A stretch of DNA of 64,000 nt from Nocardia anocheti (GCF_029675105.1 NZ_JAQQFV010000004.1:124001-188000), one strand, 5' to 3'; shown: positions 17,880 to 27,077, counted from the stretch's first letter. Translations and numbers: made by a program. The notes: generated from the sequence alone by a model not told the origin.

Positions 17880-18515
17880 TTACGGGAGGGGTTTGTGGGC
17901 CAGGACTCGGAAAGTGAGGCCCGCGCGGCCGGTGCGGTGGGTTTCGTCGATGACGAAGCCCGCGGTGGTGAGGTAGCGGACGGGGTCGCGCAGGAGGTGG
18001 TCGGCGCCGAAGTGGAGGGACAGGGGTTGGAGGAGGCGCTGGAGGGCGCGGGCGGGCAGGGCGGTGGCGGGGCCGTGTTCGGCCAGGACGAAGCGGCCGC
18101 CGGGGACCAGGACGCGGAAGGCCTCGGCGGCGGCGCGCTCGGGGTCGGGGATGGTGCAGAAGGTGTAGGTGGAGACGACGGTGTCGGCGCTGTCGTCGGG
18201 GAGGTCCAGGGCTTGGACGTCACCTTGACGTAGGTCGGCGTGCGTCAGGCCGAGGGCGGTGGCGCGGCGGCGGGCGATGTCGAGCATGCGCGGGGACAGG
18301 TCGACGCCGGTGATGTGGTCGACGTCGGTGCCGTAGTGCGGCAGATTCAGGCCGGTGCCGACGGCGATCTCGACGACCCGGCCGCGCGCGTGCCCGATCA
18401 CCCAGGTGCGGGCGTCACCGAGCACCACGCGCTCGAACCAGCCGATCTGGCGGTCGTAGTTCGGCGCGTAGCGGTCGAAGAGGGCGGCGATCTCGTCGGT
18501 GCTCGGCTGCTTCAT
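17880..18515 (-). CDS. Class I SAM-dependent methyltransferase
   Basis: 211 residues from ATG at 18515. It carries the UbiE/Ubie-like methyltransferase motifs: YAPNYDRQIGWFE, motif I VVEIAVGTGLNLPHY (Gly-rich SAM loop), an acidic GVDLSPRMLDIA, QGDVQALDLP and a post-I PGGRFVLAEHG. The C-terminus resembles phospholipid or sterol methylating relatives, but the acceptor is not identifiable. It is convergent with the phospholipase gene. Confidence 0.85.
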   Translation of the reverse strand: MKQPSTDEIAALFDRYAPNYDRQIGWFERVVLGDARTWVIGHARGRVVEIAVGTGLNLPHYGTDVDHITGVDLSPRMLDIARRRATALGLTHADLRQGDVQALDLPDDSADTVVSTYTFCTIPDPERAAAEAFRVLVPGGRFVLAEHGPATALPARALQRLLQPLSLHFGADHLLRDPVRYLTTAGFVIDETHRTGRAGLTFRVLAHKPLP

Positions 18516-18601
18516 GCTGCGCCTCTCTCGCGGGGCTCCTCGCCCCAGTGTGCCCCGCTGCCGCGCCCGCGACATCGGGGAACACCCTGATCCGGCGTGT
18601 C

Positions 18602-18940
18602 TCAGAGCCGGAAGACGCGCCCGCCCACACCCCAGCCCGCGCTGACCCAGCCGGGACCGATGCACCCGATACTGGCCGCCTGCCCGACCGGCAGATCCCG
18701 GCGCACGGTGTACTGACCGAGCGCGGGCGGCAGCGTGCTGAAGTCGTAGCCGAGGCAGTCGACCTCGATCCGGTAGGTGCCCGGTTCGCCCTGGCACTGC
18801 GCGTTGAACGCCCACGGCCCGTTCATCGACCCCTGGCACCCGGAATCGGCGACCGCCGTGCCGGACGCCAGCCCGGTCAACGCCACCGCGACCGCTGGAA
18901 CCGCCAGACACATCGCCAGTGCTCGAGCCGAGGTGCGCAT
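18602..18940 (-). CDS. Small secreted cysteine-containing protein
   Basis: 112 residues from ATG at 18940. The signal peptide (ALAMCLAVPAVAVALTGLASGTAVA) is followed by a mature domain of about 80 residues with four Cys (SGCQGS, AQCQGE, VDCLGY, IGCIGP), probably two disulfides. It is rich in Gly and aromatic residues. Similar short exported proteins are common in Nocardia and Rhodococcus; no function is known. Confidence 0.65.
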   Translation of the reverse strand: MRTSARALAMCLAVPAVAVALTGLASGTAVADSGCQGSMNGPWAFNAQCQGEPGTYRIEVDCLGYDFSTLPPALGQYTVRRDLPVGQAASIGCIGPGWVSAGWGVGGRVFRL

Positions 18941-19082
18941 ACCGTCTCCGATCGTTGTTCCCGCGAACTTTCCGTCAGGGGATGTATGCGCGGCTACCAC
19001 CCCGGCGTTACAGGCGACGCCACGCATTGACTCAGAATTGACTATTTCGTAAATTACCCTCACGTCTATATGAGGAGTCGGC

Positions 19083-19979
19083 ATGCTGTCCGCGTTCTGG
19101 GACCACATCAACAACCCGCTGCTGTACGCACTACCGTTCTTCGTGGTGCTCATCGCCGTCGAGGCGGCGAGCCTGCGGCACACGCACGCCGAGGAGAACC
19201 CGCGCCCGTATTCGGCGATCGACACGCGTACCAGCCTCAGCATGGGGTCCGGCGCGATCGTGGCGATGCTGCTGTTCAAGGCGATCACCCTGGTGCTGTT
19301 CGTGATCGTGTACACCGAGCTCGCGCCCTGGCACCTGCCCACGAACACGTGGTGGTACTGGCCGCTGCTGATGCTCGTCGTCGACCTCGCCTGGTACTGC
19401 AATCACCGGTTCTCGCATCGGGTGCGGATCGGCTGGGCCGCGCACCAGGCGCACCACTCCAGCGAGTACTTCAATCTGGGCACCGCGCTGCGGCAGAAGT
19501 GGAATCCGTGGTCGGAGGCGATCTTCTGGGCACCGTTGCCACTGCTGGGCTTCGCGCCGTGGACCATCTACGTGGCCTTCGCGCTCAACCTGATCTACCA
19601 GTTCTTCACCCACACCGAGACCGTCGGAAAGCTCTGGCGCCCGGTCGAATTCGTCCTCAACACGCCCTCGCACCACCGAGTGCACCACGGCAGTGACGCG
19701 CTGTACCTGGACCGCAACTACGGCGGGATCCTGATCATCTGGGACCGGATGTTCGGCACCTTCCAGCAGGAGGCGCACACCCCCACCTACGGGCTGACCA
19801 CCCCGGTCGGCACCTACAACCTGCTGCGCCTGCAGTATCACGAGTACGGCAACATCGCGCGCGACGTCCGCGCCGCCACCCGTTGGCGCGACCGGCTCGG
19901 CTACATCTTCGCCCCGCCCGGCTGGGAGCCCGCCGACCGCCGTGCCGCCGTGCCCGCACCGGACAAGCAGGCCGCGTGA
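19083..19979 (+). CDS. Sterol desaturase/fatty acid hydroxylase family membrane protein
   Basis: 298 residues, multi-pass. The family's histidine clusters are present: HRFSH (about 116-120), HQAHHSSE, and HRVHHGSD near residue 198, which hold the di-iron site. These enzymes oxidise C-H bonds of lipids at the membrane face using O2 and an electron donor. ATG at 19083 follows AGGAG (GAGGAGTCGGC). The DoxX gene downstream overlaps its stop by 4 nt. Confidence 0.88.
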   Translation: MLSAFWDHINNPLLYALPFFVVLIAVEAASLRHTHAEENPRPYSAIDTRTSLSMGSGAIVAMLLFKAITLVLFVIVYTELAPWHLPTNTWWYWPLLMLVVDLAWYCNHRFSHRVRIGWAAHQAHHSSEYFNLGTALRQKWNPWSEAIFWAPLPLLGFAPWTIYVAFALNLIYQFFTHTETVGKLWRPVEFVLNTPSHHRVHHGSDALYLDRNYGGILIIWDRMFGTFQQEAHTPTYGLTTPVGTYNLLRLQYHEYGNIARDVRAATRWRDRLGYIFAPPGWEPADRRAAVPAPDKQAA

Positions 19980-20485
19980 ACTCGGTCGACACCGCCGCGC
20001 TGATTCTGCGCGGCACCGTGGGCGCGGTGGTGCTGGCCCACGGCGTCAACCACGCCTGGGGCGGCGGCAAGATCGCCGGGACCGCGCGCTGGTTCGCCTC
20101 GATCGGCCTGCGGCCCGGCACCACGCACGCCGTGCTCGCCACCGTCACCGAGATCGTCGCTGGCGCGCTGCTGCTGGTCGGCCTGTGCACGCCGCTGGCC
20201 GCGGCCGCCGTCGTCTCCACCATGACGGTCGCCCTGATCACCGCGCATCGCACCAACGGGTTCTTCATCTTCCGGCCCGGTCAGGGCTGGGAGTACACCG
20301 CCGTGCTGGCCGCGACCGCGACGGCCGCCGCCACCCTCGGTCCCGGGCGCTGGTCGCTGGACCACGCGCTCGGCGTCGCCTCCGACGGCGCCGTGGGTCT
20401 GGCGGTGGCGGTCGTGCTCGGTGTGCTGTCGGCGGGCCTGCTGCTCGCCCTGTGCTGGCGCCCCGGCGAGTCGGCCACCGACTGA
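19976..20485 (+). CDS. DoxX family membrane protein
   Basis: 169 residues from a GTG overlapping the upstream TGA. Four hydrophobic helices are seen, with the family's GxxxxxHGxxH-like start (AHGVNHAWGGGKI), ATVTEIVAGALLLVGL and a middle FFIFRPGQGWEY. DoxX proteins take part in membrane redox or thiol and envelope stress chemistry. Here coupling to the diiron lipid oxygenase suggests a role around it. Confidence 0.82.
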   Translation: MNSVDTAALILRGTVGAVVLAHGVNHAWGGGKIAGTARWFASIGLRPGTTHAVLATVTEIVAGALLLVGLCTPLAAAAVVSTMTVALITAHRTNGFFIFRPGQGWEYTAVLAATATAAATLGPGRWSLDHALGVASDGAVGLAVAVVLGVLSAGLLLALCWRPGESATD

Positions 20486-20519
20486 CCGACTCCACCGGGG
20501 CCCGGTGACTCCGGCTGTC

Positions 20520-21836
20520 TCAGGCGCGCACGCCGCGTCCGGCCAGCATGCGCACACACACCCGCAGGAAACGCAGCAGGCCCGGCAGGGTGCCGCGATG
20601 GGTGAGGACGGTGGTGACGGTGCTGGTGGTCGGTTCGGGGAGAGCACGCCCGGCGAAGCGGTCGTCGAGCCAGTCGAACATCAAGGGAGCGGCGAAGATC
20701 GCCAGGGTGACGTGTTCGCTGAGGCGGTCGCGCACATAGGTGACGTGGGCGCCCGCCGCGCGGTAGCGCTGCACCTGGCCGTCGACGTCGTCGACCGAGA
20801 TGAGCGGGTCGGCGACGCTCTGCACCACCAACATCGGCATGGACGGCACGTGCAGGCCCAGTTGCAGGCTGCGCAGCAGCTCGACGATCTGCGGGCGGGC
20901 CAGTACATCGGCCAGCGGGGTGGTCATCATGGCGTCCCAGTCCATCCGGGGCGCGCTCAGCAGGGCGCCGATGGTGGTCCGGTCGGTCAGCGCGCTGAGT
21001 CTGCGTTCGGCGGCGTCGGTGGCGGTTTCGGCCAGCGCGGCGTCCAGCGCCGGGTAGACCCGGCGCAATCCGGCGACCACCATGCCGGGCAGGCCGGAGA
21101 ACACCGAACCGTTCAGGCGCAGGAAGGTGGAGGCCGGGTCGCCCACCGGTGACCCGGCCGCGGCGCCGACGATGTTCAGCTCGGGAGCGTAGGACCCGGC
21201 CATCTCGGCGGTCCACGACGTGGCCATGCCGCCGCCGGAGTACCCGAACAGGCCCACCTGGGTGCCCGGGTCGAGGCCGAGCGCGGTGAAACCGAGGGTG
21301 GCCCTGATGCCGTCGAGCGAGCGGTAGCCGGGCTCGCGGGGCGCGCCGAACACGCCGAGCATGCCCTCGTGATCGGGCACGGCGACGATCCAACCCCGCT
21401 CCAGCGCGGCCCCGATGAGGAACAACTCGAACTGGGGTACCGCGCCGAGTGCGCGGGCCCCCTGCCGTAGCGCGTAGGACGGGAAGCATTGCGAGGACAC
21501 CGCGTCGATCGCGCACTGGAAGCTGAGCACGCGGTCGGGAGTTCCGGTGACCCGCTCGGGGACCAGCACCGTGACCACGGTGGTGTCGGGGCGGCCGTCG
21601 AGGTCGGTGGTGCGGTAGAGCAGCTGCCAGGCGGTGACGGCGGACTGCCGGACCAGGCCGAAGGCACCCACGGTGACCGGGCGCGTGTGCAGGAGGGTGC
21701 CGGGCCCCGTCGTCTCCCAACCGCGCGGCGGGGTGTGGAACGGATCGTCCTCGGGCCGATGGGTGTCGGCGGGATGCGGGAACTGCCGCGGTTCCACCGG
21801 CGCGCAGTCGTCGTAGACGTCGACATTGACGGTCAT
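20520..21836 (-). CDS. Secretory-lipase family (LIP, PF03583) hydrolase
   Basis: 438 residues, right length for the family. The nucleophile is Ser200 in FGYSGGG. Acid and His residues come later (VVQSVADPLIS and LSEHVTLAIFA). A Cys pair lies near CAIDAVSSQC. Family members cleave triacylglycerols or other esters outside cells, but at the ATG chosen (21836, after GGAAGGA) no signal peptide is visible, which is odd for the family. It is convergent with the DoxX gene. Confidence 0.82.
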   Translation of the reverse strand: MTVNVDVYDDCAPVEPRQFPHPADTHRPEDDPFHTPPRGWETTGPGTLLHTRPVTVGAFGLVRQSAVTAWQLLYRTTDLDGRPDTTVVTVLVPERVTGTPDRVLSFQCAIDAVSSQCFPSYALRQGARALGAVPQFELFLIGAALERGWIVAVPDHEGMLGVFGAPREPGYRSLDGIRATLGFTALGLDPGTQVGLFGYSGGGMATSWTAEMAGSYAPELNIVGAAAGSPVGDPASTFLRLNGSVFSGLPGMVVAGLRRVYPALDAALAETATDAAERRLSALTDRTTIGALLSAPRMDWDAMMTTPLADVLARPQIVELLRSLQLGLHVPSMPMLVVQSVADPLISVDDVDGQVQRYRAAGAHVTYVRDRLSEHVTLAIFAAPLMFDWLDDRFAGRALPEPTTSTVTTVLTHRGTLPGLLRFLRVCVRMLAGRGVRA

Positions 21837-22042
21837 CTCGGGTCCTTCCTGGCCGGGACCCCCATTGGCCCCGGCGTCCGGTCACAGCCGCACGACACCC
21901 AGCGGGCGCCGAAAAACACACGGCCTCACCATGATTGTTCTGGAACCGAGCGGTCTCTGTCACTGTACGAACGTGAGAATCCGGGGCACCGACTTGCTCA
22001 CATGTCCTGATCGGCGGTGCGCGGCGGCGTCGTCACACCCGG

Positions 22043-23269
22043 TCAGCCCGCCTTCGGCAGGGCCACCGTCTCACCGGCTTCCTTGGCCGCGCCGCGCACA
22101 ATCGCCGAGAGCAGACCCAGCAGCACGAACTGGTCGCGCGGCAGCAGCCGGGCCTCCGGCGCCCAGTTGTGCACGAAGCCGACGGCCAGCCCGGAAGCCG
22201 GGTCGGCCCAGCCACCGGAGCCGACGAAACCCACGTGCCCGAAGGCATTGGGCGCGCCGACCACCGGCCACGAGTGGTAGCCCAGCCGCCAGCCCATCGG
22301 CAGCAGCAGATTGCGGTCCGGCAGAACCGATTGCAGCCGCGCCATCGCGCGCACCCGGGCGCGCGGGAACAGCGCCGACTCGGTGGCGATCGCGTTGTAG
22401 ACCGCGGCCAGCGAGCGGGCCGTGAAAACACCGTTGGCGCCAGGCATCTCGCCGCGCAGGATGGCCGGTTCGGGCCCGGAGGACATCCGGTCGACACCCT
22501 CGGTGTAGATCGCCCGCAGGAAGCCCGCGCCCGGCACCGGGGTGCGCGCAGCGTACTTGATCATCAGGCCCGCCTGCGGGATGCCGAACGGAATCTCCGA
22601 ACCGTGTGTCCTCGCCACGGTGACCGGCGCGTCCGGGCCGGGATCACCCAGGTGCAGCCCGCTCTCGCCGAGCGGTTCGGCCAGTTCCGTGCGGTACAGC
22701 TCGCCCATGCTCTTGCCGGTGACCGCCCGGGCGATCCCGGCGATGAGCGTGCCATAGGAGATCGCGTGGTAGGCCGGGATTCCCCGGAACCGGTCCGGCG
22801 CGGCCGCCGCGAGGCGTTCCTCGATCAGCTCGTGATCGGCCAGCTCGTCGACGCTACGGGCGAACACCCCGATCCGCGACAATCCCGCCCGATGACTCAT
22901 CGCCTCGGCGACGGTGATCCCCGCCTTGCCCTTGACCCCGAACTCGGGCCAGTACTCCGCCACCGGCGCCGCGTAGTCCACCAGCCCGCGCTCGGCCAGC
23001 AGATGCAGCACCGTCGAGGTCACGCCCTTGGACGTCGAGTACGACAGCGCCGCCGTGTTCTCCTGCCAGGGCATCGTCCCCGCCGGGTCGGCCCAACCGG
23101 TCCAGACGTCGACCACCCGCCTGCCCCGGTGATAGACCGCCAGCGCCCCGCCACCGCGTCGATTCCCGAACAACCGGCCGAACCGATCGATCGCTTCCTG
23201 GAACTGAGGAGCCGCACTCCCCCGGATCGCCGTTTCCGACGCCCCCGCATGCGACGACGCTGCGCACAT
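22043..23269 (-). CDS. Serine hydrolase of the class C beta-lactamase/esterase type
   Basis: 408 residues. The family's SxxK nucleophile motif is YSTSKGV (Ser/Lys), the Tyr motif is in AYHAISYGTLI, and a C-terminal HVGFVGSGG stands for the KTG/HxG element. Overall it resembles the LipL/EstB esterases of actinobacteria rather than a resistance beta-lactamase. ATG at 23269 has GAGG 7 nt upstream; an in-frame TTG 6 nt earlier is possible. No signal peptide is clear. Confidence 0.87.
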   Translation of the reverse strand: MCAASSHAGASETAIRGSAAPQFQEAIDRFGRLFGNRRGGGALAVYHRGRRVVDVWTGWADPAGTMPWQENTAALSYSTSKGVTSTVLHLLAERGLVDYAAPVAEYWPEFGVKGKAGITVAEAMSHRAGLSRIGVFARSVDELADHELIEERLAAAAPDRFRGIPAYHAISYGTLIAGIARAVTGKSMGELYRTELAEPLGESGLHLGDPGPDAPVTVARTHGSEIPFGIPQAGLMIKYAARTPVPGAGFLRAIYTEGVDRMSSGPEPAILRGEMPGANGVFTARSLAAVYNAIATESALFPRARVRAMARLQSVLPDRNLLLPMGWRLGYHSWPVVGAPNAFGHVGFVGSGGWADPASGLAVGFVHNWAPEARLLPRDQFVLLGLLSAIVRGAAKEAGETVALPKAG

Positions 23270-23455
23270 GAACAAACCTCACTCGTCACCATTGACAGAC
23301 CCACGCCGGATCACTCCGAAGCAAGCCGGAATGTTCACGTTACCGAACAACAACAGGCATTTCGATACCCTGGACGACCTGCCATCGTTCCGTGACAGAA
23401 TTCCGTCGGAACGGAGAATTTCGTCCCGTTCTTTCGTTTCGAGCGACCAACGCCC

Positions 23456-23992
23456 CTAGTAGACCGCGCTCCAGTACTCGTTCACCGTCCAGGTCACCGC
23501 GCGGAATTGTGGGCGGGTCGGGTCGTCGGTGACGGTGATCGTGGCGCGGGCCAGGTCGATCTTCATACCGTCGGCCACGAACTGCTGACTGTTGGCGGTG
23601 AAGGTGAAGAAGGTGCCCTCGAACGGCTCCGGCCGCAGCCCCGGCGCCGAGGCCCGCAGGAGCCGGGTACCCGCGCGGTCCTCACACACGACGAATCGCT
23701 GGTCGCCACCCGCCGGAGTGCCTTGGAACATGGTCATCGGCCGTCCGGTGGTCTGCCCGACCAGCAGTACCAGCCGCTCGGTGCCCACGCAGCGGGCGAA
23801 GGAGTCGCGGTAGCCGGAGGCGTCGGTGCCGTCGGGCAGCGTGCCGTCGGTCTGCACCGGCCCCGCCGTCGCGGTGGGCGAGGCCGACGAGCTCGGCGCC
23901 GACGCGGCGGCGTTCTCGCTGGAGCAGGCGGCCATCGAGCAGATCAAGGCGACCCCCGCCAGCACCGGGAACACCTTCCGTTCCGAAATCAC
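23456..23992 (-). CDS. Lipoprotein of unknown function
   Basis: 178 residues. A classical lipobox SMAAC places the lipidated Cys at 23. A Ser/Ala/Pro linker follows, then a globular domain with two Cys (ARCVGTE, FVVCEDRA), ending in WTVNEYWSAVY. No recognised family. It is divergent from the FAD oxidoreductase of the ECF41 operon. The region 23270-23455 upstream of the serine hydrolase holds only promoter-like, lower-GC sequence. Confidence 0.75.
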   Translation of the reverse strand: MISERKVFPVLAGVALICSMAACSSENAAASAPSSSASPTATAGPVQTDGTLPDGTDASGYRDSFARCVGTERLVLLVGQTTGRPMTMFQGTPAGGDQRFVVCEDRAGTRLLRASAPGLRPEPFEGTFFTFTANSQQFVADGMKIDLARATITVTDDPTRPQFRAVTWTVNEYWSAVY

Positions 23993-24065
23993 CTGGGAAT
24001 GCTAGCAATTCGGACACACACCGTTTCGTCACGTAACCCGACAGGCAATCGTTACGAGTGATGCG

Positions 24066-24091
24066 TGTCACATGCTGTCAGAAATCGCGGT
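24066..24091 (+). promoter_or_regulatory. Candidate ECF41-type promoter
   Basis: TGTCACA at 24066-24072 matches the -35 element known for ECF41/SigJ-like sigma factors. A CGGT at 24088-24091, 15 bp later, is an imperfect match to the CGTC -10. It lies 44 bp upstream of the oxidoreductase start, consistent with autoregulation by the sigma factor in the same operon. Confidence 0.45.
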
Positions 24092-24134
24092 ACCGCTGTG
24101 TCTTGTGCTCGACACCTCGAGCGAAGGAGACACC

Positions 24135-25313
24135 ATGAGTGAGCATGTGGTCGTGATCGGCGGCGGATACGCGGGCGTGATGGCAGCCAACCGATTGACG
24201 GGGCACGAGGACGTGAGAGTGACGCTGGTCAACCCGCGCGCGAGTTTCGTCGAGCGGGTCCGGCTGCACCAGGTCGTCGGCGGATCGCATGCGGCGGTGG
24301 TCGACTACGGCCGGATACTGGGCGAGCGCGTTCGGTTGGTGGTCGACTCCGTCGGACGAATCGACGCGGCCGAGCGGACCGTGACCCTGGGCAACGGCGG
24401 CAGTCTCGACTACGACTATCTAGTCTATGCGGTGGGGAGCACGAGTGCCGTCCCGACCGTGCCCGGTGCGGCCGAGTTCGCCTATCCGATCGCGAGCCTG
24501 GAGCAGGCGCGGCGTGTGCGTGCGGTGTTGAACGCCGCGCCCGCGGCGGCCGCGGTGACTGTGGTGGGCGCCGGGTCGACCGGTATCGAGATCGCGGCCG
24601 AACTGGGCGAGCAGGGGCGGGCCGTCACCCTCGTGTGCGGCGGAGTCCTCGGGCCCTACCTGCACCCGAGGGTGCGGCGCTCGGTGGCCCGGCGGCTGGC
24701 CGATCTGGGCGTGAGAGTGATCGAAGGCCCCCGGGCCGAGGTGACAGAGGTGACCCGAGACGCCGTGCGGCTCAGCGACAGTCGTGTGATGCCCAGCGCG
24801 GTGACCATCTGGACAGCGGGTTTCGACGTGCCGGACCTGGCCACACGCAGCGGGTTGAGTACCGATGCCGCCGGTCGCCTGCTCACCGACGAGACGCTGA
24901 CCAGCGTCGACGACCCGCGCATCGTCGCGGCCGGGGATGCGGTGGCGCCGTCGGATCTGCCGTTGCGGATGAGCTGCCAGACCGCGCGGCCCCTGGGCGC
25001 GCACGCCGCCGACACGGTGTTGGCCCGGATCGCGGATGAACAGCCGACGGAGATCAATATCGGCTACTTCGGCCAGTGCATCGCCTTGGGCCGACGAGCC
25101 GCCACCCTGCAATTCGCCGCCGAGGACGACACCGCGAACAGGTTCGCCCTCGGCGGCCGCCTCGCCGCCGCGATCAAGGAACGCGCCTGCCGAGGCGTGG
25201 TCCAGGAACTCATCGACGAAGCCACAAAACCCGGCACGTTCCGCTGGAAGTTCACCGACGACAAACGCCGACTGCGCCTCGCACCTGTCGCCCCCGAACC
25301 CGCCGCCCGCTGA
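24135..25313 (+). CDS. FAD-dependent NAD(P)H oxidoreductase (NDH-2-like)
   Basis: 392 residues from ATG at 24135 with GAAGGAG upstream. The FAD-binding VVIGGGYAGVMAANRL is at the N-terminus. The second dinucleotide site VTVVGAGSTGIEIAAELGE lies near residue 137. A terminal FAD site IVAAGDAVAP is near residue 275. This is the pyridine nucleotide-disulfide family, close to type II NADH dehydrogenases but lacking their C-terminal membrane helix. It heads the operon with DoxX and an ECF41 sigma factor; such oxidoreductases are the usual ECF41 partners. Confidence 0.88.
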   Translation: MSEHVVVIGGGYAGVMAANRLTGHEDVRVTLVNPRASFVERVRLHQVVGGSHAAVVDYGRILGERVRLVVDSVGRIDAAERTVTLGNGGSLDYDYLVYAVGSTSAVPTVPGAAEFAYPIASLEQARRVRAVLNAAPAAAAVTVVGAGSTGIEIAAELGEQGRAVTLVCGGVLGPYLHPRVRRSVARRLADLGVRVIEGPRAEVTEVTRDAVRLSDSRVMPSAVTIWTAGFDVPDLATRSGLSTDAAGRLLTDETLTSVDDPRIVAAGDAVAPSDLPLRMSCQTARPLGAHAADTVLARIADEQPTEINIGYFGQCIALGRRAATLQFAAEDDTANRFALGGRLAAAIKERACRGVVQELIDEATKPGTFRWKFTDDKRRLRLAPVAPEPAAR

Positions 25314-25337
25314 CAATTCACGCCCGAGGAGGAACTC

Positions 25338-25721
25338 GTGAATATCGCCCTGTGGATCGCCGCCGGAGTGCTGGCGGCCGTCGCCCTGGCCGGAGGGATC
25401 AGCAAGACCTTCGTCCCCCGGGAGAAACTGGCCGCCCACGACGGCGGACAGTGGACCGGAGATGTCAGCACCGGCGTGGTGAAGACCCTCGGTGTCCTGG
25501 AACTACTGGCTGCCGTGGGGTTGATCCTGCCCGCCGTACTCGTCATCGCGCCGGTCCTGGTGCCGGTCACCGCCGTATGCTGGATCATGCTCATGCTCGG
25601 CGCCATGCTCACCCACCGCCGCTACGGCCAGTACGCGCTCGTGGGCTTGAACGTCGTCTACCTGCTGCTGGCGGCCTTCCTCGCGTGGGGCCGCTTCGTC
25701 GCCGAGCCCTTCACCGGCTGA
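25338..25721 (+). CDS. DoxX-like membrane protein
   Basis: 127 residues with four predicted helices (ALWIAAGVLAAVALAGGISK, LGVLELLAAVGLILPAVL, VTAVCWIMLMLGAMLTH, ALVGLNVVYLLLAAFLAW). RBS GAGGAGG precedes ATG. It sits 24 bp after the oxidoreductase and 6 bp before the sigma gene. A DoxX gene in this position is common with ECF41 systems. Confidence 0.85.
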   Translation: MNIALWIAAGVLAAVALAGGISKTFVPREKLAAHDGGQWTGDVSTGVVKTLGVLELLAAVGLILPAVLVIAPVLVPVTAVCWIMLMLGAMLTHRRYGQYALVGLNVVYLLLAAFLAWGRFVAEPFTG

Positions 25722-25727
25722 ACGACC

Positions 25728-26627
25728 ATGGACACATCGACACCCACCGACCCGGCCACCGAGTCCTTCCTCACGCACCGCAACCTGCTGTTCACCGTCG
25801 CCTACGAGATGCTCGGATCGGCGGCCGACGCCGAGGACGTCCTGCAGGAAACCTGGCTGCGCTGGATGAAGGTCGACCTGGACCAGATCGAGGACCAGCG
25901 CGCCTACCTGGTCCGCATCACCACTCGTCAAGCGCTCAACCGGCTACGAACGATCAAGAGCCGCAGGGAATCCTACGTCGGCCCCTGGCTGCCCGAACCC
26001 CTCCTCACCGCCCCGGACGCGGCCCACGACGTCGAGCTGGCCGAGAGCATGTCCATGGCCTTGATGGTGGTCCTGGAAACCCTCTCACCCACCGAACGCG
26101 CCGTGTTCGTGCTGCGCGAGGCCTTCGGCATCGGCTACAACGAGATCGCCGCCGCCGTGGGCAAGTCCCCCGCCGCGGTGCACCAGATCGCCCACCGCGC
26201 CCGCCGCCACGTCGAGGCCCGACACCCCCGCCGAGTGGTCACCCCCACCCAGACCCGTGCCGTCCTCGACGCCTTCCAGCGAGCACTCGAAAACCATGAC
26301 CTGCGACGTCTGCTCGATGTCCTCGCCCCCGACGTGGTCGCGATCAGCGACGGCGGCGGCGTCAAACAGGCGGCCCTGCGTCCGATCACCGGCGCCGAAC
26401 GCGTGATCCGCTTCTTCTTCGGCGGCCTCGCCAAAACCACCGCCGCCCTGACCATCCACCCCACCACCGTCAACGGCAACCCCGCCCTCGCCTTCCACCT
26501 CGACGGCGAACTCGACGGCGTCATGGCCGCCCGCGTCGACGACAACCACATCACCGGCCTCTACTTCGTCCGCAACCCGGAAAAACTCACCCACATCGGC
26601 TCCGAGAACCCGATCACCTCGAAGTGA
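25728..26627 (+). CDS. ECF41-family (SigJ-like) RNA polymerase sigma factor
   Basis: 299 residues. Sigma region 2 (about 12-80) reads AADAEDVLQETWLRWMK. The ECF41 linker motif WLPEPL follows. Region 4 includes LSPTERAVFVLREAFGIGYNEIAAAVGKSPAAVHQI. A SnoaL-like C-terminal domain (about 185-295) has SDGGG and the terminal NPEKL variant of NPDKL. In ECF41 factors the C-terminal domain acts in place of an anti-sigma factor. The upstream oxidoreductase and DoxX genes are the likely targets. Confidence 0.93.
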   Translation: MDTSTPTDPATESFLTHRNLLFTVAYEMLGSAADAEDVLQETWLRWMKVDLDQIEDQRAYLVRITTRQALNRLRTIKSRRESYVGPWLPEPLLTAPDAAHDVELAESMSMALMVVLETLSPTERAVFVLREAFGIGYNEIAAAVGKSPAAVHQIAHRARRHVEARHPRRVVTPTQTRAVLDAFQRALENHDLRRLLDVLAPDVVAISDGGGVKQAALRPITGAERVIRFFFGGLAKTTAALTIHPTTVNGNPALAFHLDGELDGVMAARVDDNHITGLYFVRNPEKLTHIGSENPITSK

Positions 26628-26972
26628 GTGACCAGGCGGCTGGCCACCGCGGCGCTGGCGTTCGCGTTCGGCATCGCCGTCATCGGGACGATCACCGTCA
26701 CCACCCCTCGTCCCCGGCACCGACCCCACGATGGCCGCATTGAGCATCCGCACCACCATCAACAGCCCCACGAACACCACGATCACCCCAACGGTCACCA
26801 CAGCGATCCCTCTTCCACCCTCGAATTCGTCAGCCCATCCGCCGACCGATCCCCCTTTCTATCGAGCGAAAGCCCGCCCCATCAGCCCACTTACGCCACA
26901 TTGACGGCGCCGCGCTCGACCTTGACGACATCCACACGCGCGACCGACCACACGCATCGCACCGGTGCGTGA
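26628..26972 (+). CDS. Doubtful: hydrophobic N-terminus with His-rich tail
   Basis: A GTG frame of 114 residues begins immediately after the sigma stop. It starts like a signal or anchor peptide (LATAALAFAFGIAVIGTITV) and continues with a His-rich stretch (about residues 30-60, with HPHHHQQPHEHHDHPN). The rest looks random. The opposite strand has a frame starting VTVGVIVVFVGLLMVVRMLNA that could equally be a decayed small membrane gene. The 450 bp up to the terminator at 27032 otherwise holds nothing recognisable. Confidence 0.25.
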   Translation: MTRRLATAALAFAFGIAVIGTITVTTPRPRHRPHDGRIEHPHHHQQPHEHHDHPNGHHSDPSSTLEFVSPSADRSPFLSSESPPHQPTYATLTAPRSTLTTSTRATDHTHRTGA

Positions 26973-27031
26973 GTTGGTGGGAAGCGGTCACCACACCGTG
27001 GTTTCGACGCCGCATGGTACAAATACAAAAA

Positions 27032-27070
27032 GGCGCCTGACCGGCGAAATACTTTCGCCGGTCAGGCGCC
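27032..27070 (-). terminator. Intrinsic terminator of the ancestral tRNA-Asn transcript
   Basis: A perfect 18-bp stem (27032-27049 with 27053-27070) and a 3-nt loop are followed on the minus strand by TTTTTGTATTT. It lies 8 bp beyond the att core, which is the old 3' end of tRNA-Asn, now 9 kb from the intact tRNA gene. Confidence 0.9.
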
Positions 27071-27077
27071 GAATATT

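Noticed and set aside
23268..23459. A 63-codon plus-strand protein between serine hydrolase and lipoprotein
   Set aside because: It lies in a lower-GC promoter-like region with no recognisable features and starts inside the opposite gene's ribosome site.
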